Notes: generated from the letters alone by a model not told the origin. A stretch of DNA of 64,000 nucleotides from Lachnospiraceae bacterium YSD2013 (GCA_900100895.1 FMTX01000014.1:57468-121467), one strand, 5' to 3'. Shown: positions 18,181 through 27,760, counted from the stretch's first letter. Program-made: numbers and translations.

Positions 18181-18798
18181 TTAAAGCTCAAGCTCCATGT
18201 AATCGCCCACGCGCTTGTAGCCGACTTTTCTTAAATATACATAACTCTTCGGAATATCCGCAAGGAACCTGCACTTATTCACGCCATCCTTGGAAAGCTC
18301 TCTGTAAAGAAACTTGCCGACAGAAAAGTCTCTGAAGGTCTTCGTAACAAAGTCAAGATAAATATCAAGCACTCCGTCGTGACTCTTCTGCCCTATCAAT
18401 ACACCCGCAAGAGTATCCTCGCTGAAAATTAAATAGGCAACATTTCCGGGCAGATTCATGGCATCAAAGCTTGGGAAGAACTCATGTATTTCATCCGCAT
18501 ACTTTTCTATAAAGAATCTGACCATTCCATCTTCAATACCGGTAGCCTTGCTCGAGTATATCTTCTCACTCTTGTCGGTGAAGTGCCTCCATAAAAAGAA
18601 GATGTTAATGATAGCCAACGTCGCATTAAGCGCAACAGTCGGATATACGTGCATCAACACACCGTATACCGCAGATATTGCAGAACCGATTGTGTTGATA
18701 ACTCTTAACTTATATACCGATGACATAAGGAAAGAAATAAGCACCAAAGCGGTTCCCACGTATCCGATTACTTCAAAAATTACTCTAGTTTTGTCCAT
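18181..18798 (-). CDS. YgjV-like membrane protein with C-terminal GNAT-like domain
   Basis: Function unknown. Three membrane helices (about 6-24, 32-49, 53-71) resemble the YgjV/inner-membrane family (IGYVGTALVLISF, VINTIGSAISAVYG). The soluble C-terminal part (about 85-205) has a GNAT acetyltransferase look: strand LAGVLIGQ, helix FSVGKFLYREL, and the final YLRKVGYKRVGDYMELEL pattern (shown in parts YLRKVGY and MELEL). Start at ATG 18796-18798 is chosen because AAAGGA lies 6 bases ahead; a longer frame would overlap the glycosidase gene by 65 bases. It sits 10 bases after that gene. Confidence 0.72.
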   Translation of the reverse strand: MDKTRVIFEVIGYVGTALVLISFLMSSVYKLRVINTIGSAISAVYGVLMHVYPTVALNATLAIINIFFLWRHFTDKSEKIYSSKATGIEDGMVRFFIEKYADEIHEFFPSFDAMNLPGNVAYLIFSEDTLAGVLIGQKSHDGVLDIYLDFVTKTFRDFSVGKFLYRELSKDGVNKCRFLADIPKSYVYLRKVGYKRVGDYMELEL

Positions 18799-18808
18799 AG
18801 ATTGTCCT

Positions 18809-20194
18809 TTAGTTGTTGCCGTACCACACAAGCTGTGACACGATGTCGGGATAAGGGAAAGAATTATCGGCACGCTTATAGATACCGAATATTTCTCCGC
18901 TTCCCGAGAAGTTGTTATTGTCCCACCAGCATACGGGCATTAGGTAACTTCTTGCGTATGCCGTAAATGTTGCCGCATATTTCGCACGATCTTCCGTGTT
19001 GCCGTTTCTGTCTCTTGCACCGAATTCATCGATTATGATACCGGTTCCGTTCTTGATGTACTTAACAAACAGATTCATGAAAAGTGAGTTAAGTTCGGAG
19101 GTTGCATCTGACTGATTAAAGGTTGCCGTAGCGCCCGACACGTTCGGCTCAGCAAGTGCAAAGAGGTAAGGTCTGTATGCGTGTACCGTCAAAAGAATAC
19201 GATTCTCTGCCTCTGCATAATCGTCGGTAGGCATCTTAAATGCATCGCAAAGAATATAATCGGGTGATGCACAATAGCCCGGAACGGTAATATATCTTGT
19301 CTTATTGTAAGCTCCGGGAGTCTGTCTGATGGTGTCTACAATAAGCTGGTTAAGCTGGTTTACACAGTCAAGAGCTTCTTGAGCCTGCTTGGAATTAAGG
19401 TCGGGAATGTTCCACTCAATATCTGTTCCCACAAGTCTGGGCTCGTTTAAGGATTCAAAAACAAGCTTCTCATCACAATCACCGAACTTGGTAGCAATCT
19501 GCTCCCACACCTTGCTTACATACTTCTTGGAGTTATCGAGGCATTCGTAAGAAGGATACATGTATTTCTTGAGGTTATCATGGTGAATGTTAATGATAAC
19601 GTACATATCCTCTTCAAGCGCCCAGTTTACGACTTCATAAACTCTGTCCATCCACTTTTCGTTAATGTTGTAGTCCGCATCAACGTGGTTGTGCCACGAA
19701 ACTGGAATTCTTATGGTCTTAAAGCCTGCTTCCTTCAAATCAAGGATATGCTGCTTGGTAGTCTTAACGTTCTGCCAGTATGTCTCAAACTGCAAATCAT
19801 CGCTGAATACATTCTTGGAATCATTGGCATCGAAAGTATTGCCGAGATTGTAGCCCGCACCCATGCTTTCGGTAAACTTAAGAGCCTCGCTCTCGGGTGC
19901 TTTATGCTTGGATACAAGTACGTTTACAAGGTTATCGGGTCTCACTGTTAAATCCTTTTCTACTGTTGATGCAGAGGTTTCGGTCGATGCCGAAGTCTCT
20001 GTAGAGGCAGATACCTCTGTAGATTCCGAAGTCTCTGTCGATGCGGAAGTTTCTTCCTTGGATACGGAAGTCTCCGTTGAAACGCTTACCGTCTCAGTGC
20101 TTGAAGGCGTAACACTCGCCTCGCCTTTGGTACAACCTGCAAGTAAAAGTGTTGCCGCAAGTGCAAGTGCCAAAATTCTTTTTTGTTTTCTCAT
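18809..20194 (-). CDS. Lipoprotein glycoside hydrolase family 5 (endoglucanase-like)
   Basis: Surface lipoprotein: signal peptide with lipobox LLAGC (lipidated C21), then a Ser/Thr/Glu linker of STET/ASTETS repeats (about 30-78), then a GH5 (beta/alpha)8 catalytic domain (about 100-461). Family marks: GYNLGNTFDA, IRIPVSW, INIHHD, the acid/base E251 in ESLNEPR and the nucleophile E390 in IIIDEFGA, with WWDNNNF near the end. Substrate is probably a beta-1,4-glucan or related polysaccharide; the subfamily is not decidable here. It is unusual to find it inside a housekeeping run, between rsgA and the YgjV-like gene. Confidence 0.9.
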   Translation of the reverse strand: MRKQKRILALALAATLLLAGCTKGEASVTPSSTETVSVSTETSVSKEETSASTETSESTEVSASTETSASTETSASTVEKDLTVRPDNLVNVLVSKHKAPESEALKFTESMGAGYNLGNTFDANDSKNVFSDDLQFETYWQNVKTTKQHILDLKEAGFKTIRIPVSWHNHVDADYNINEKWMDRVYEVVNWALEEDMYVIINIHHDNLKKYMYPSYECLDNSKKYVSKVWEQIATKFGDCDEKLVFESLNEPRLVGTDIEWNIPDLNSKQAQEALDCVNQLNQLIVDTIRQTPGAYNKTRYITVPGYCASPDYILCDAFKMPTDDYAEAENRILLTVHAYRPYLFALAEPNVSGATATFNQSDATSELNSLFMNLFVKYIKNGTGIIIDEFGARDRNGNTEDRAKYAATFTAYARSYLMPVCWWDNNNFSGSGEIFGIYKRADNSFPYPDIVSQLVWYGNN

Positions 20195-20209
20195 AATCCA
20201 CTCCGTCTT

Positions 20210-21088
20210 TTAGTTTTTGCGTGCCCCTAGTTGGGCAAAAAGCTCCAGATAATTTTCGTATCGAAGCTTGGATATCTTACCTTCACTTACCGCCGCTTTA
20301 ACCGCGCAATCCGGTTCATTGATATGAACGCAGTCGGCAAATCTGCAGGACGACTCATAATCGGAGAACTCATTGTAAAAATCTTTGAGATTAGACTTGT
20401 CCGCACCGAATATATCAAGCGAAGTAAAGCCCGGCGTATCCATGATATAAGTGCCGTCACCCACCGGCAGAAGTTCCGCATGCCTCGTGGTATGCTTGCC
20501 TCTCTCGGTCTTGATACTGATATCACCAGTTTCCATTATATCTTTTCTGCATAAAAGATTTATTAGAGAAGACTTGCCCACACCGCTGGGGCCGGCCATT
20601 ACTGTTGTCTTATTCTCAAGCAAATCTCTTAACGCTTCTACTCCCGCTTTCTCCTTGACGCTGACAAAGAAAATGGGGTAGCCCGCATTAATGTAGGCTT
20701 CACGAATTCTGTCTATTTCATCTTCGCTTGCAAGATCGTCCTTATTGAACACTATAATGCACGGAACATTCTCGCTCTCCATATATATCAGGAATCTGTC
20801 GAGCAGATTAAAATTGGGGTCCGGACTCTTAATTGCAAAAACAATTAAAGCCTGGTCAACGTTGGCGCAGGCGGGCCTTATCATGCGGCTCTTGCTTTTA
20901 AAAACCTTCGTCACGTTACCTAAGCTTTTTTCTTCGTCGATTATGTCGATTTCAACATCGTCGCCCACAAGCGGCTTGGTTCCGGCATTACGAAAAGAAC
21001 CTTTGGCCTTACACTCAAAGGTTCCTTTACCGTCAACATTTACGTAATAAAATCCTGCAATGCCTTTAATTATCTTTCCTTGCATCAA
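20210..21088 (-). CDS. rsgA: Ribosome small-subunit-dependent GTPase RsgA
   Basis: Circularly permuted GTPase of late 30S assembly. N-terminal OB fold (about 1-65), then G4 FNKDD, G1 GPSGVGKSSL and G3 DTPGF in the permuted order, and a C-terminal zinc finger with CRFADCVHINEPDC. Length 292 is standard. It follows prkC by 8 bases, reproducing the prpC-prkC-rsgA order of Bacillus. Called cpgA/yloQ in older literature. Confidence 0.95.
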   Translation of the reverse strand: MMQGKIIKGIAGFYYVNVDGKGTFECKAKGSFRNAGTKPLVGDDVEIDIIDEEKSLGNVTKVFKSKSRMIRPACANVDQALIVFAIKSPDPNFNLLDRFLIYMESENVPCIIVFNKDDLASEDEIDRIREAYINAGYPIFFVSVKEKAGVEALRDLLENKTTVMAGPSGVGKSSLINLLCRKDIMETGDISIKTERGKHTTRHAELLPVGDGTYIMDTPGFTSLDIFGADKSNLKDFYNEFSDYESSCRFADCVHINEPDCAVKAAVSEGKISKLRYENYLELFAQLGARKN

Positions 21089-21096
21089 TCACCCGA

Positions 21097-23175
21097 TTAT
21101 TCGTCAACTTCAAAATTAACATCACGCTTGATAACTTTGGTTTCTTTCTTTTCTTCGGTAATAACGTTACCTGATGCGTCCTTCTCGGCGGGGATCTTCA
21201 CCTCATAAGAAAGGGTGATGGTACCGCTGTTGGTTCCCGAAATATTGGAAATATTAACGGAAACAGGGAAAGAAGTGGTCCATGTGGACTGCAATACCTT
21301 GCCGTCGGTTCCGGCAATTACAATCTCAACCTTGGTACCCATTTCAAATTCGGGGTCTTCAGCCGTAGAGGGTGCATTAATGCTTCCGTTGAATCTGTAC
21401 AAAACAGTTTCCGGAGGCTCGGGACCCATGCTGGCATGAAGGTCTATTGCTGTACCCTTTGGAACTTCCTTATCGGCTTCTAAGCTCTGATAACAAATCT
21501 GTCCCTCGGGAAATACATTATCGTAAACAGGTGCTACGGGATTAACCGTAAGGCCTGCCTCTGTCAAAAGAAGAACTGCCTCATCATTGTCTTTACCAAG
21601 TACATTGGGAACCTTAACAAGGTTCTCGGCAGCACCCTGGCTGACTGTAAGCAATACCGTAGAGTTTTCGGGAGTCTTCTCTCCGCCTTCGGGGAACTGA
21701 GAAATAATGTTACCCTCTGCAACGGTATCAGAGTACTCCTGCTTAATATCTACCTTAAGATTCAAATCCATCATTGCCTTATTGGCATCTTTGTAATTCT
21801 TACCCACTACATCGGGCACAATTACGCTGGTGGAACCGGAGCTTACGTTAAGAACTATCTCTGCTCCGACGTCAACCTTCAGACCGTCTTTAACGCTGGC
21901 TGAAATAACTTTATCCTTGGCTACCGTATCAGATTCCTGATACTTAACCGTATACTTTAACTTATTCTTTTCAAGAATCTTAACCGCATCATCGAAATCT
22001 TTGCCTTCTACCTTGGGCATAACTACCTGCTCGGGCTTTTCGATGGATTCGGAAATAGGAGTCTTATCGGGATTCTCCTTGCCAAGCTTAATGGCTCCGA
22101 TGCCCTTACCGATTAAGAATATGGCAATTACCAAAATAGCCGCGCCCATGAATATTGCAAGAATGGTCGTAAGCTTGTCCATCTTTGAATCATATTCGGA
22201 ATCGTCATCGTTCTGATTGGGGTTAACCTTGGGAAGTTCTCCCGTTAAGTCTTCCGAACCCCTTGTATTCTTCTTGAGTGCCTCAAGCTCGTCCTGAGTA
22301 ACGGCTCTGGTGGCACCAAGTTCATCTTCGTCTTTAATCTTAACAAAGTCTTCATCCGGTGTGATGAAGGTCTTCTTAAGGTCTTCGATAAGAGCGCCCA
22401 TGCTCTGGTATCTTCTGTCGGGGCTCTTCTGTGTACACTTAAGTACAATCTGCTCTACGCTTATGGGAATATCGTCAACATATTCTCTGGGCGAAGGCAT
22501 TTCTTCCTGAATTTGCTTAATGGCGATAGCTACAGTTGTCTCACCGTTAAAAGGAACACGTCCGGTGAGCATTTCAAAAAGAGTAATACCGAGTGAATAG
22601 ATATCGCTCTTCTCATCAGAATATCCGCCGCGCGCCTGCTCGGGGGATGTATAGTGAACAGACCCCATAACGTTAGAGGTAATGGTGTTGCTGGTGGCAG
22701 CCTTGGCAATACCGAAGTCTGTTACCTTAACCTTTCCTTCTTTGGAAATAATAACGTTCTGAGGTTTAATGTCTCTGTGAATAATGTGATTGTTGTGAGC
22801 GGCCTCGATGCCCATGCCTATCTGAATTGCTATAGTCACGGCTTCTTTGACCGAGAGACGGGCTTTCTTCTCGATATATTTCTTAAGAGTGATGCCCTCA
22901 ACAAGCTCCATTACGATATAATTGGTACCGTTCTCCTCGCCGACATCGTATACATTGACGATGTTGGGATGCATAAGTCCCGCTGCCGCCTGAGCCTCTA
23001 TCTTGAACTTAGAGACAAAGTTGGCGTTCTCGGCAAACTCCTGCTTAAGTACCTTAACCGCAACAAATCTGTTTAATTTATGATCTTTAGCTTTATAGAC
23101 GTCAGACATACCGCCGGTTCCGATTTTCTCAAGAACCTCGTACCTTTCGCCTATCATCATACCAATTTTAACCAT
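21097..23175 (-). CDS. prkC: Membrane Ser/Thr protein kinase with three PASTA domains
   Basis: Hanks-type kinase sensing muropeptides or lipid II. Cytoplasmic kinase domain 12-270 with glycine loop GTGGMSDVY, K41, HRDIKPQN (133-140) and DFG (153-155); juxtamembrane acidic linker 275-334; one helix about 335-357; extracellular PASTA domains at about 384-447, 451-514 and 520-584; and an extra beta-rich C-terminal region of about 100 residues (585-692) not part of PASTA. It lies 30 bases after its cognate phosphatase gene. Probably controls division, wall synthesis and, through neighbouring genes, translation. Confidence 0.95.
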   Translation of the reverse strand: MVKIGMMIGERYEVLEKIGTGGMSDVYKAKDHKLNRFVAVKVLKQEFAENANFVSKFKIEAQAAAGLMHPNIVNVYDVGEENGTNYIVMELVEGITLKKYIEKKARLSVKEAVTIAIQIGMGIEAAHNNHIIHRDIKPQNVIISKEGKVKVTDFGIAKAATSNTITSNVMGSVHYTSPEQARGGYSDEKSDIYSLGITLFEMLTGRVPFNGETTVAIAIKQIQEEMPSPREYVDDIPISVEQIVLKCTQKSPDRRYQSMGALIEDLKKTFITPDEDFVKIKDEDELGATRAVTQDELEALKKNTRGSEDLTGELPKVNPNQNDDDSEYDSKMDKLTTILAIFMGAAILVIAIFLIGKGIGAIKLGKENPDKTPISESIEKPEQVVMPKVEGKDFDDAVKILEKNKLKYTVKYQESDTVAKDKVISASVKDGLKVDVGAEIVLNVSSGSTSVIVPDVVGKNYKDANKAMMDLNLKVDIKQEYSDTVAEGNIISQFPEGGEKTPENSTVLLTVSQGAAENLVKVPNVLGKDNDEAVLLLTEAGLTVNPVAPVYDNVFPEGQICYQSLEADKEVPKGTAIDLHASMGPEPPETVLYRFNGSINAPSTAEDPEFEMGTKVEIVIAGTDGKVLQSTWTTSFPVSVNISNISGTNSGTITLSYEVKIPAEKDASGNVITEEKKETKVIKRDVNFEVDE

Positions 23176-23205
23176 GTGTATCCTCTGTCAGACAATATCG
23201 TGCGC

Positions 23206-23934
23206 CTACGCAAAAGGCTCAATCAGGATAACCGAAATGTTATCCTTGCCGCCCGAATCATTGGCAGCCTCCACAAGTGCTTCCGCCTTGCTTGCTATAT
23301 CGCGCTCTTTCTTGAGTATCATAAGAATCTCGCTGTCTTCAAGCATGTTGGTAAGACCGTCCGAGCACATAAGCACTATGTCGCCCTTATGAAGTCTTTC
23401 GGTGAAAAAGTCCGACTCGATGTCGTCATCCGCACCGACAGCTCTTGTTATGATATTCTTCTGTGGATGAGTTCTTGCGCTCTCGCGGTCAAGGCTTCCC
23501 ATCTTGATCATCTCCTCGACATAGGAGTGATCCACTGTAACCTGCTTAATATCGTCCCCGATAACATATAATCTTGAGTCGCCGACATTGGCCACTTGTA
23601 AACAATCTCCCACAACAGCGGCAAGTACCAGTGTGGTACCCATTCTGTCATATTCGGGATTCTCAAGCGCCTCGGCTCTTATAACTCTGTTGGCCTCTTT
23701 AACGGCCTCTGTAAATAACTTACGCGGAGTGGTGGCCTTCGACTCTTCAATGAACTTCGTGACAGTCTCAACCGTGCGAAGAGATGCGTATTCTCCGCCG
23801 TTATATCCGCCCATACCGTCGGCAAGGGCAAAAAGATTGGGCAGATTTCCCACAGGCTTTTCGCTTGTGAAAATGTAGTCCTGGTTCATTGTTCGTTTTT
23901 TCCCAACATCCGATAAGGAAAAAGTCTTAAGCAC
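23206..23934 (-). CDS. prpC: PP2C-family Ser/Thr phosphatase
   Basis: Metal-dependent phosphatase that reverses the adjacent PASTA kinase. The PPM motifs are visible: NQDY near residue 18, ALADGMGGYNGGEYAS near 37-52, GTTLVLA near 105, VGDSRLY near 118, CSDGLTN near 192 and GKDNISVILI at the end. Length 242 is typical of the bacterial stand-alone form. Separated from rlmN by 2 bases. Confidence 0.94.
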   Translation of the reverse strand: MLKTFSLSDVGKKRTMNQDYIFTSEKPVGNLPNLFALADGMGGYNGGEYASLRTVETVTKFIEESKATTPRKLFTEAVKEANRVIRAEALENPEYDRMGTTLVLAAVVGDCLQVANVGDSRLYVIGDDIKQVTVDHSYVEEMIKMGSLDRESARTHPQKNIITRAVGADDDIESDFFTERLHKGDIVLMCSDGLTNMLEDSEILMILKKERDIASKAEALVEAANDSGGKDNISVILIEPFA

Positions 23935-23936
23935 CC

Positions 23937-24986
23937 CTATGCCTCCTCGTGATTTTCGCTAAGGACCTTCTTACGAAGCTGTCCGCAGGCCCCGTCTATA
24001 TCGCGACCCATTTCCCTTCTAATAGTAACATTTATTCCGCTTTTTTCAAGTTTATTTTTGAATGCAAGGACGTCTGCGTGCGCTGTTTCCTTGTAATCCC
24101 GCTCTTTGATGGGATTGACCGGAATAAGATTCACATGGGCTTTAACCCTCCCCGCAAGCTTGATAAGCCCCTTCAAATCTTCGTCCTTGTCATTGACGTT
24201 TCTAACCAGCGCATACTCAAATGTAATACGCCTTCCCGTCTTGTCAAAATAATACTCACAAGCCTCCATAAGCTCTTCAATCGAGTACTTATTGGCTATC
24301 GGCATAAGCTCCCGCCTCTTCTCATCCGTTACCGAATGGAGCGAAAGCGCAAGCGTAATCGACAGCTTTTCATCCGCCAGACGCTTCATATTCTCCACGA
24401 TTCCGCAGGTTGATACGGTTACGTTTCTCTGGCTGATATTTAATCCGTTTTCGTCCGTAAGAAGCTTTACAAACTTAAGTATATTGTCGTAATTATCCAT
24501 CGGCTCTCCGGTACCCATTACGACCACATTGGACACTCTCTCACCGGTTAGCACCTGAATCCTGTATATCTCGTCAAGCATCTCTGACGGAGCCAGATTC
24601 CTCGTCAGTCCATCAAGCGTCGAAGCGCAGAATCTGCAGCCCATGCGGCATCCGACCTGCGAAGAAATACACACCGAATTGCCGTGATGATACCTCATGA
24701 AAACGCTCTCGACGTAGTTGCCGTCCGCAAGCTTAAAGAGGTACTTTCTGGTGCCGTCAAGCTTGGATTCCTGCATCCTCGCGACTTCGCAAGCGGTTAT
24801 GTCAAAATGCTCGGCAAGGCTCTTTCGAAGGTCCGCCGAGAGGTTGGTCATCTCGTCAAAAGAAGTCACCAGCTTCTTGTGAAGCCAGTCGTAAATCTGA
24901 CGCGCTCTGAACTTTTGAAGTCCCAGTTCCTTAATAACCGTCTCAAGCTCATTAAAGTCTAAGGACTTAATATCGATTTTATCCAT
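23937..24986 (-). CDS. rlmN: Dual-specificity 23S rRNA/tRNA adenine-2 methyltransferase RlmN
   Basis: Radical SAM enzyme making 2-methyladenosine at 23S A2503 and tRNA A37. The cluster-binding motif CRMGCRFC gives C113, C117 and C120; GTGEPMDNYDN and SLHSVTDEKR are also conserved. The methyl-carrier cysteine lies in the C-terminal DIDGACGQL. The start at ATG 24984-24986 gives 349 residues, the family norm; an upstream in-frame start would overlap rsmB by 50 bases. It begins 4 bases after the rsmB stop. Confidence 0.93.
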   Translation of the reverse strand: MDKIDIKSLDFNELETVIKELGLQKFRARQIYDWLHKKLVTSFDEMTNLSADLRKSLAEHFDITACEVARMQESKLDGTRKYLFKLADGNYVESVFMRYHHGNSVCISSQVGCRMGCRFCASTLDGLTRNLAPSEMLDEIYRIQVLTGERVSNVVVMGTGEPMDNYDNILKFVKLLTDENGLNISQRNVTVSTCGIVENMKRLADEKLSITLALSLHSVTDEKRRELMPIANKYSIEELMEACEYYFDKTGRRITFEYALVRNVNDKDEDLKGLIKLAGRVKAHVNLIPVNPIKERDYKETAHADVLAFKNKLEKSGINVTIRREMGRDIDGACGQLRKKVLSENHEEA

Positions 24987-24990
24987 TACT

Positions 24991-26334
24991 CTACTCTCTG
25001 ATAAATCTTGCCACGAAGAATCCGTCGGTTCCGTCAACATCCGGCCTTAACTGAATGTGCGTATCCGTCTTACGCTCCCCCGTAAAAAGAAAGGGCACAT
25101 AAGGCTTAAGCGAATCCTCTTTAAAGGGCAGATTCTCCGTAATAAACTTAACCATCTTTTCATTCTCGGCCTTATGAACGGTGCAGGTGGAATACACAAG
25201 CACACCGCCCGGCTTAACATAGCGCGACACATTGGTAACTATCTTCTTCTGAAGGTCGCATATGTCTTTCATGGCTTCGTTACTGATCTTATACTTAATA
25301 TCGCTCTTACGTGACATTACGCCGAGCCCCGAGCAGGGAACGTCGGCTATGACAACGTCAAAGCGGTTCTCAAATTCACTGTTAAATTCCGTTGCATCCT
25401 GAAGTGTAGGCGTTACGTTCGTAAGCCCCATGCGCTCCACATTGTCGGCTATTAGCGATACCTTGTCCTCCGACACGTCACAGCTTATAACCTCGCCCTT
25501 GGGAAGCATTCTCGATGCAACATAAGACGACTTGCCTCCGGGCGCTGCGCATACATCAAGCACCTTCAAATCGTCGCCCACTCGCACGCCCGTGCTCTCT
25601 GCGCATATCATGGAACTCACATCCTGTATGAGGAACTTGCCCTCAAGAAATCCCGGAACCGACTCCATTCCTTCGAAAGACTCAAGCTTGTAAGCGTCGG
25701 CAACACTTCCTACAGGCTCGTACTTAATGCCCTTCTCCGTCCATTCTTTCTCCAGCATAGGAGCATCGTCGCTTCTTAACACCTTAACATATGTCGGGCG
25801 AATCTCTGAAAGGGCTTTAATCAGGCTTTCCGCGTCATTCTGCTCTTTCATGAACATCTTTACTATCCATTCGGGGCAGGAATACTGCACGCTCAAACGC
25901 TGTACTTTGTCATTAATTCCATCAAAAGAAAGGGCATTGTCCTTGTCCCTGCAGATGCTTCGAAGCACCCCGTTTACGAAGGGGCAGAAAGCCTCGAAAC
26001 TTTTCTTGCGGCACAGTTTAACCGCTTCGTCACAGACCGCATTGTCCGGAACCTTATCCATGTAAAGAATCTGATAAAGACTCATACGTAAGATAGCTAC
26101 CACTGCCGGCTTGCACTTGGCTACGGGCTTGCTTGAATACTTATCAAGCACGTAGTCTAAGGTTATTCTGTTAAAGACGGTGCCCTCACTGACACGCTTT
26201 ATGAATCCTTTGTCCCTTGCATCAAGGTAATCGTACTTAAGGAGCACGTCTCGAATCAGCAGATGGCTCTTGGCATCCCTTTTCTCAAGCTCCAAAAGAA
26301 TATCTAAAATAATCTCTCTTGTATTAACACTCAT
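24991..26334 (-). CDS. rsmB: 16S rRNA (cytosine967-C5)-methyltransferase RsmB
   Basis: NusB-like N-terminal domain (about 1-140) and Fmu/Sun methyltransferase domain. SAM motif VLDVCAAPGGKS near 250, DVPCSGLGVMSR near 318 and the catalytic-cysteine motif YSTCTVHKAENE near 370 are intact. Length 447 matches the family. ATG overlaps the end of fmt by 4 bases (ATGA), indicating coupling. Formerly sun or rrmB. Confidence 0.95.
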   Translation of the reverse strand: MSVNTREIILDILLELEKRDAKSHLLIRDVLLKYDYLDARDKGFIKRVSEGTVFNRITLDYVLDKYSSKPVAKCKPAVVAILRMSLYQILYMDKVPDNAVCDEAVKLCRKKSFEAFCPFVNGVLRSICRDKDNALSFDGINDKVQRLSVQYSCPEWIVKMFMKEQNDAESLIKALSEIRPTYVKVLRSDDAPMLEKEWTEKGIKYEPVGSVADAYKLESFEGMESVPGFLEGKFLIQDVSSMICAESTGVRVGDDLKVLDVCAAPGGKSSYVASRMLPKGEVISCDVSEDKVSLIADNVERMGLTNVTPTLQDATEFNSEFENRFDVVIADVPCSGLGVMSRKSDIKYKISNEAMKDICDLQKKIVTNVSRYVKPGGVLVYSTCTVHKAENEKMVKFITENLPFKEDSLKPYVPFLFTGERKTDTHIQLRPDVDGTDGFFVARFIRE

Positions 26335-27275
26335 TGACCTAAAAAGTCTCCGCCGGCAAGATGCATTCCTCTTACGAAATCGCAGGCGCCCATGCGCTTC
26401 TTGCCTTCAAGCTGTACTTCAATAAGTTCCAAAATACCCTCGCCTGTGGCAACGTACACGTTTCTCTTCGTCACTATTAAAGCTCCAGGCTCAAAATCGG
26501 TAGTATCCACAGACTCAAGTCTTTCATGAACTTTAGTCTTAAAAATCTTTAAAAACTTGCCGTTAACCGTAGTATAAGCAGTCGGCCACTTAAGAAATCC
26601 TCTCACAAGGCAGTCAATGCTTCTTGCGGATTTCTTGAAGTCTATAAGGCCTTCTTCTTTGGACAGGGGAGGCGCGTAGGTGGCCTTGTCATTGTCCTGA
26701 GGGACTGCCACTGCGGTGCCTGCTTCAACGTCCTTAAGTACCTTCAGTAACTCAGGCGCACCGGTCTCGGCCATCTTAAGGTAAATCGTATCTTCATTGT
26801 CCGTATCAAGAATGGGAAAAGAAACCGTACTGTAAACCGCGCCGGTGTCCATACCCTTATCCATCTTCATAATCGAAACGCCTGTCTTGCTCTCGCCGTT
26901 GGCAATCGATCTCTGAATAGGCGCAGCTCCGCGATACTCGGGAAGCAGCGAACCATGCACATTGATACAACCGTACTTGGGAATATCAAGTATTTCCTGC
27001 GAAAGAATCTGTCCGTAAGCAGCCACAACATAAACATCGGCGGGAATAGTCTTAAGTACCTCAACCGACTCGGGGGCCTTAATCTTAACGGGCTGGTAAA
27101 CAGGAATGCCCTGTGACTCCGCATACTCCTTAACCGGAGGTGCTATAAGTGCTCCGCTTCTACCCTTGGGCTTGTCGGGCTGGGTATAAACCGCCGTAAC
27201 TTCATGCCCCGCTTCGCATACTGCTTTAAGTATAGACGCCGCAAATTCGGGCGTGCCCATGAATACTATCTTCAT
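26331..27275 (-). CDS. fmt: Methionyl-tRNA formyltransferase
   Basis: Formylates initiator Met-tRNA using 10-formyl-tetrahydrofolate. N-terminal signature IVFMGTPEFAASIL, the folate/catalytic motif NVHGSLLPEYRGAAPIQ (N, H and later D conserved) near 107-123, and a C-terminal OB-like domain ending in GMHLAGGDFLGQ. Length 314 is standard. It overlaps both neighbours (def and rsmB) by 4 bases. Confidence 0.96.
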   Translation of the reverse strand: MKIVFMGTPEFAASILKAVCEAGHEVTAVYTQPDKPKGRSGALIAPPVKEYAESQGIPVYQPVKIKAPESVEVLKTIPADVYVVAAYGQILSQEILDIPKYGCINVHGSLLPEYRGAAPIQRSIANGESKTGVSIMKMDKGMDTGAVYSTVSFPILDTDNEDTIYLKMAETGAPELLKVLKDVEAGTAVAVPQDNDKATYAPPLSKEEGLIDFKKSARSIDCLVRGFLKWPTAYTTVNGKFLKIFKTKVHERLESVDTTDFEPGALIVTKRNVYVATGEGILELIEVQLEGKKRMGACDFVRGMHLAGGDFLGQ

Positions 27276-27760
27276 TCTTCGGGCTCCTCCTGCTGAAGCA
27301 TGGAGTTGTCTACAAGCTCACCGATAACTCTCTCAACATAAAGATGTCCGTCAAGGTGCTCAAGCTCGTGGCAGATTGCGCGTGCAAGAAGCTCCTCGCC
27401 TTCAAGTTCGAAAGGCTGCATATGCTCGTCAAGTGCCTTAACCTTAACGTAGTTGGGACGCTTAACGATACCGCTCTTGCCGGGTACGCTAAGACACCCT
27501 TCATAGCCTTCCTGCTCGCCTGAAGTTTCAAGAATCTCGGGATTGATAAGAACATGCAAATCTTCGCCCGTTGTATCGATTACGACAATTCTCTTAAGAA
27601 CTCCGACCTGGCATGCCGCAAGGCCTACACCGTCTGCAGCCTGCATAGTCTCTATCATGTCATCGATTAAAAACTTTGTGCGGGGAGTCATCTCCGTAAC
27701 TTCCTTACATCTCTTGGTAAGGACGGGATCTCCCATTTCTCTTATTTTTCTGAGTGCCAT
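27272..27760 (-). CDS. def: Peptide deformylase
   Basis: Metalloenzyme removing the N-formyl group from nascent chains. Motif I GVGLAACQVG (44-53), motif II EGCLSVP with ligand C89, and motif III HELEHLDG with ligands H131 and H135 and catalytic E132. Length 162 fits a type 1 enzyme. Directly coupled to fmt by a 4-base overlap, pairing formylation and deformylation. Confidence 0.96.
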   Translation of the reverse strand: MALRKIREMGDPVLTKRCKEVTEMTPRTKFLIDDMIETMQAADGVGLAACQVGVLKRIVVIDTTGEDLHVLINPEILETSGEQEGYEGCLSVPGKSGIVKRPNYVKVKALDEHMQPFELEGEELLARAICHELEHLDGHLYVERVIGELVDNSMLQQEEPEE

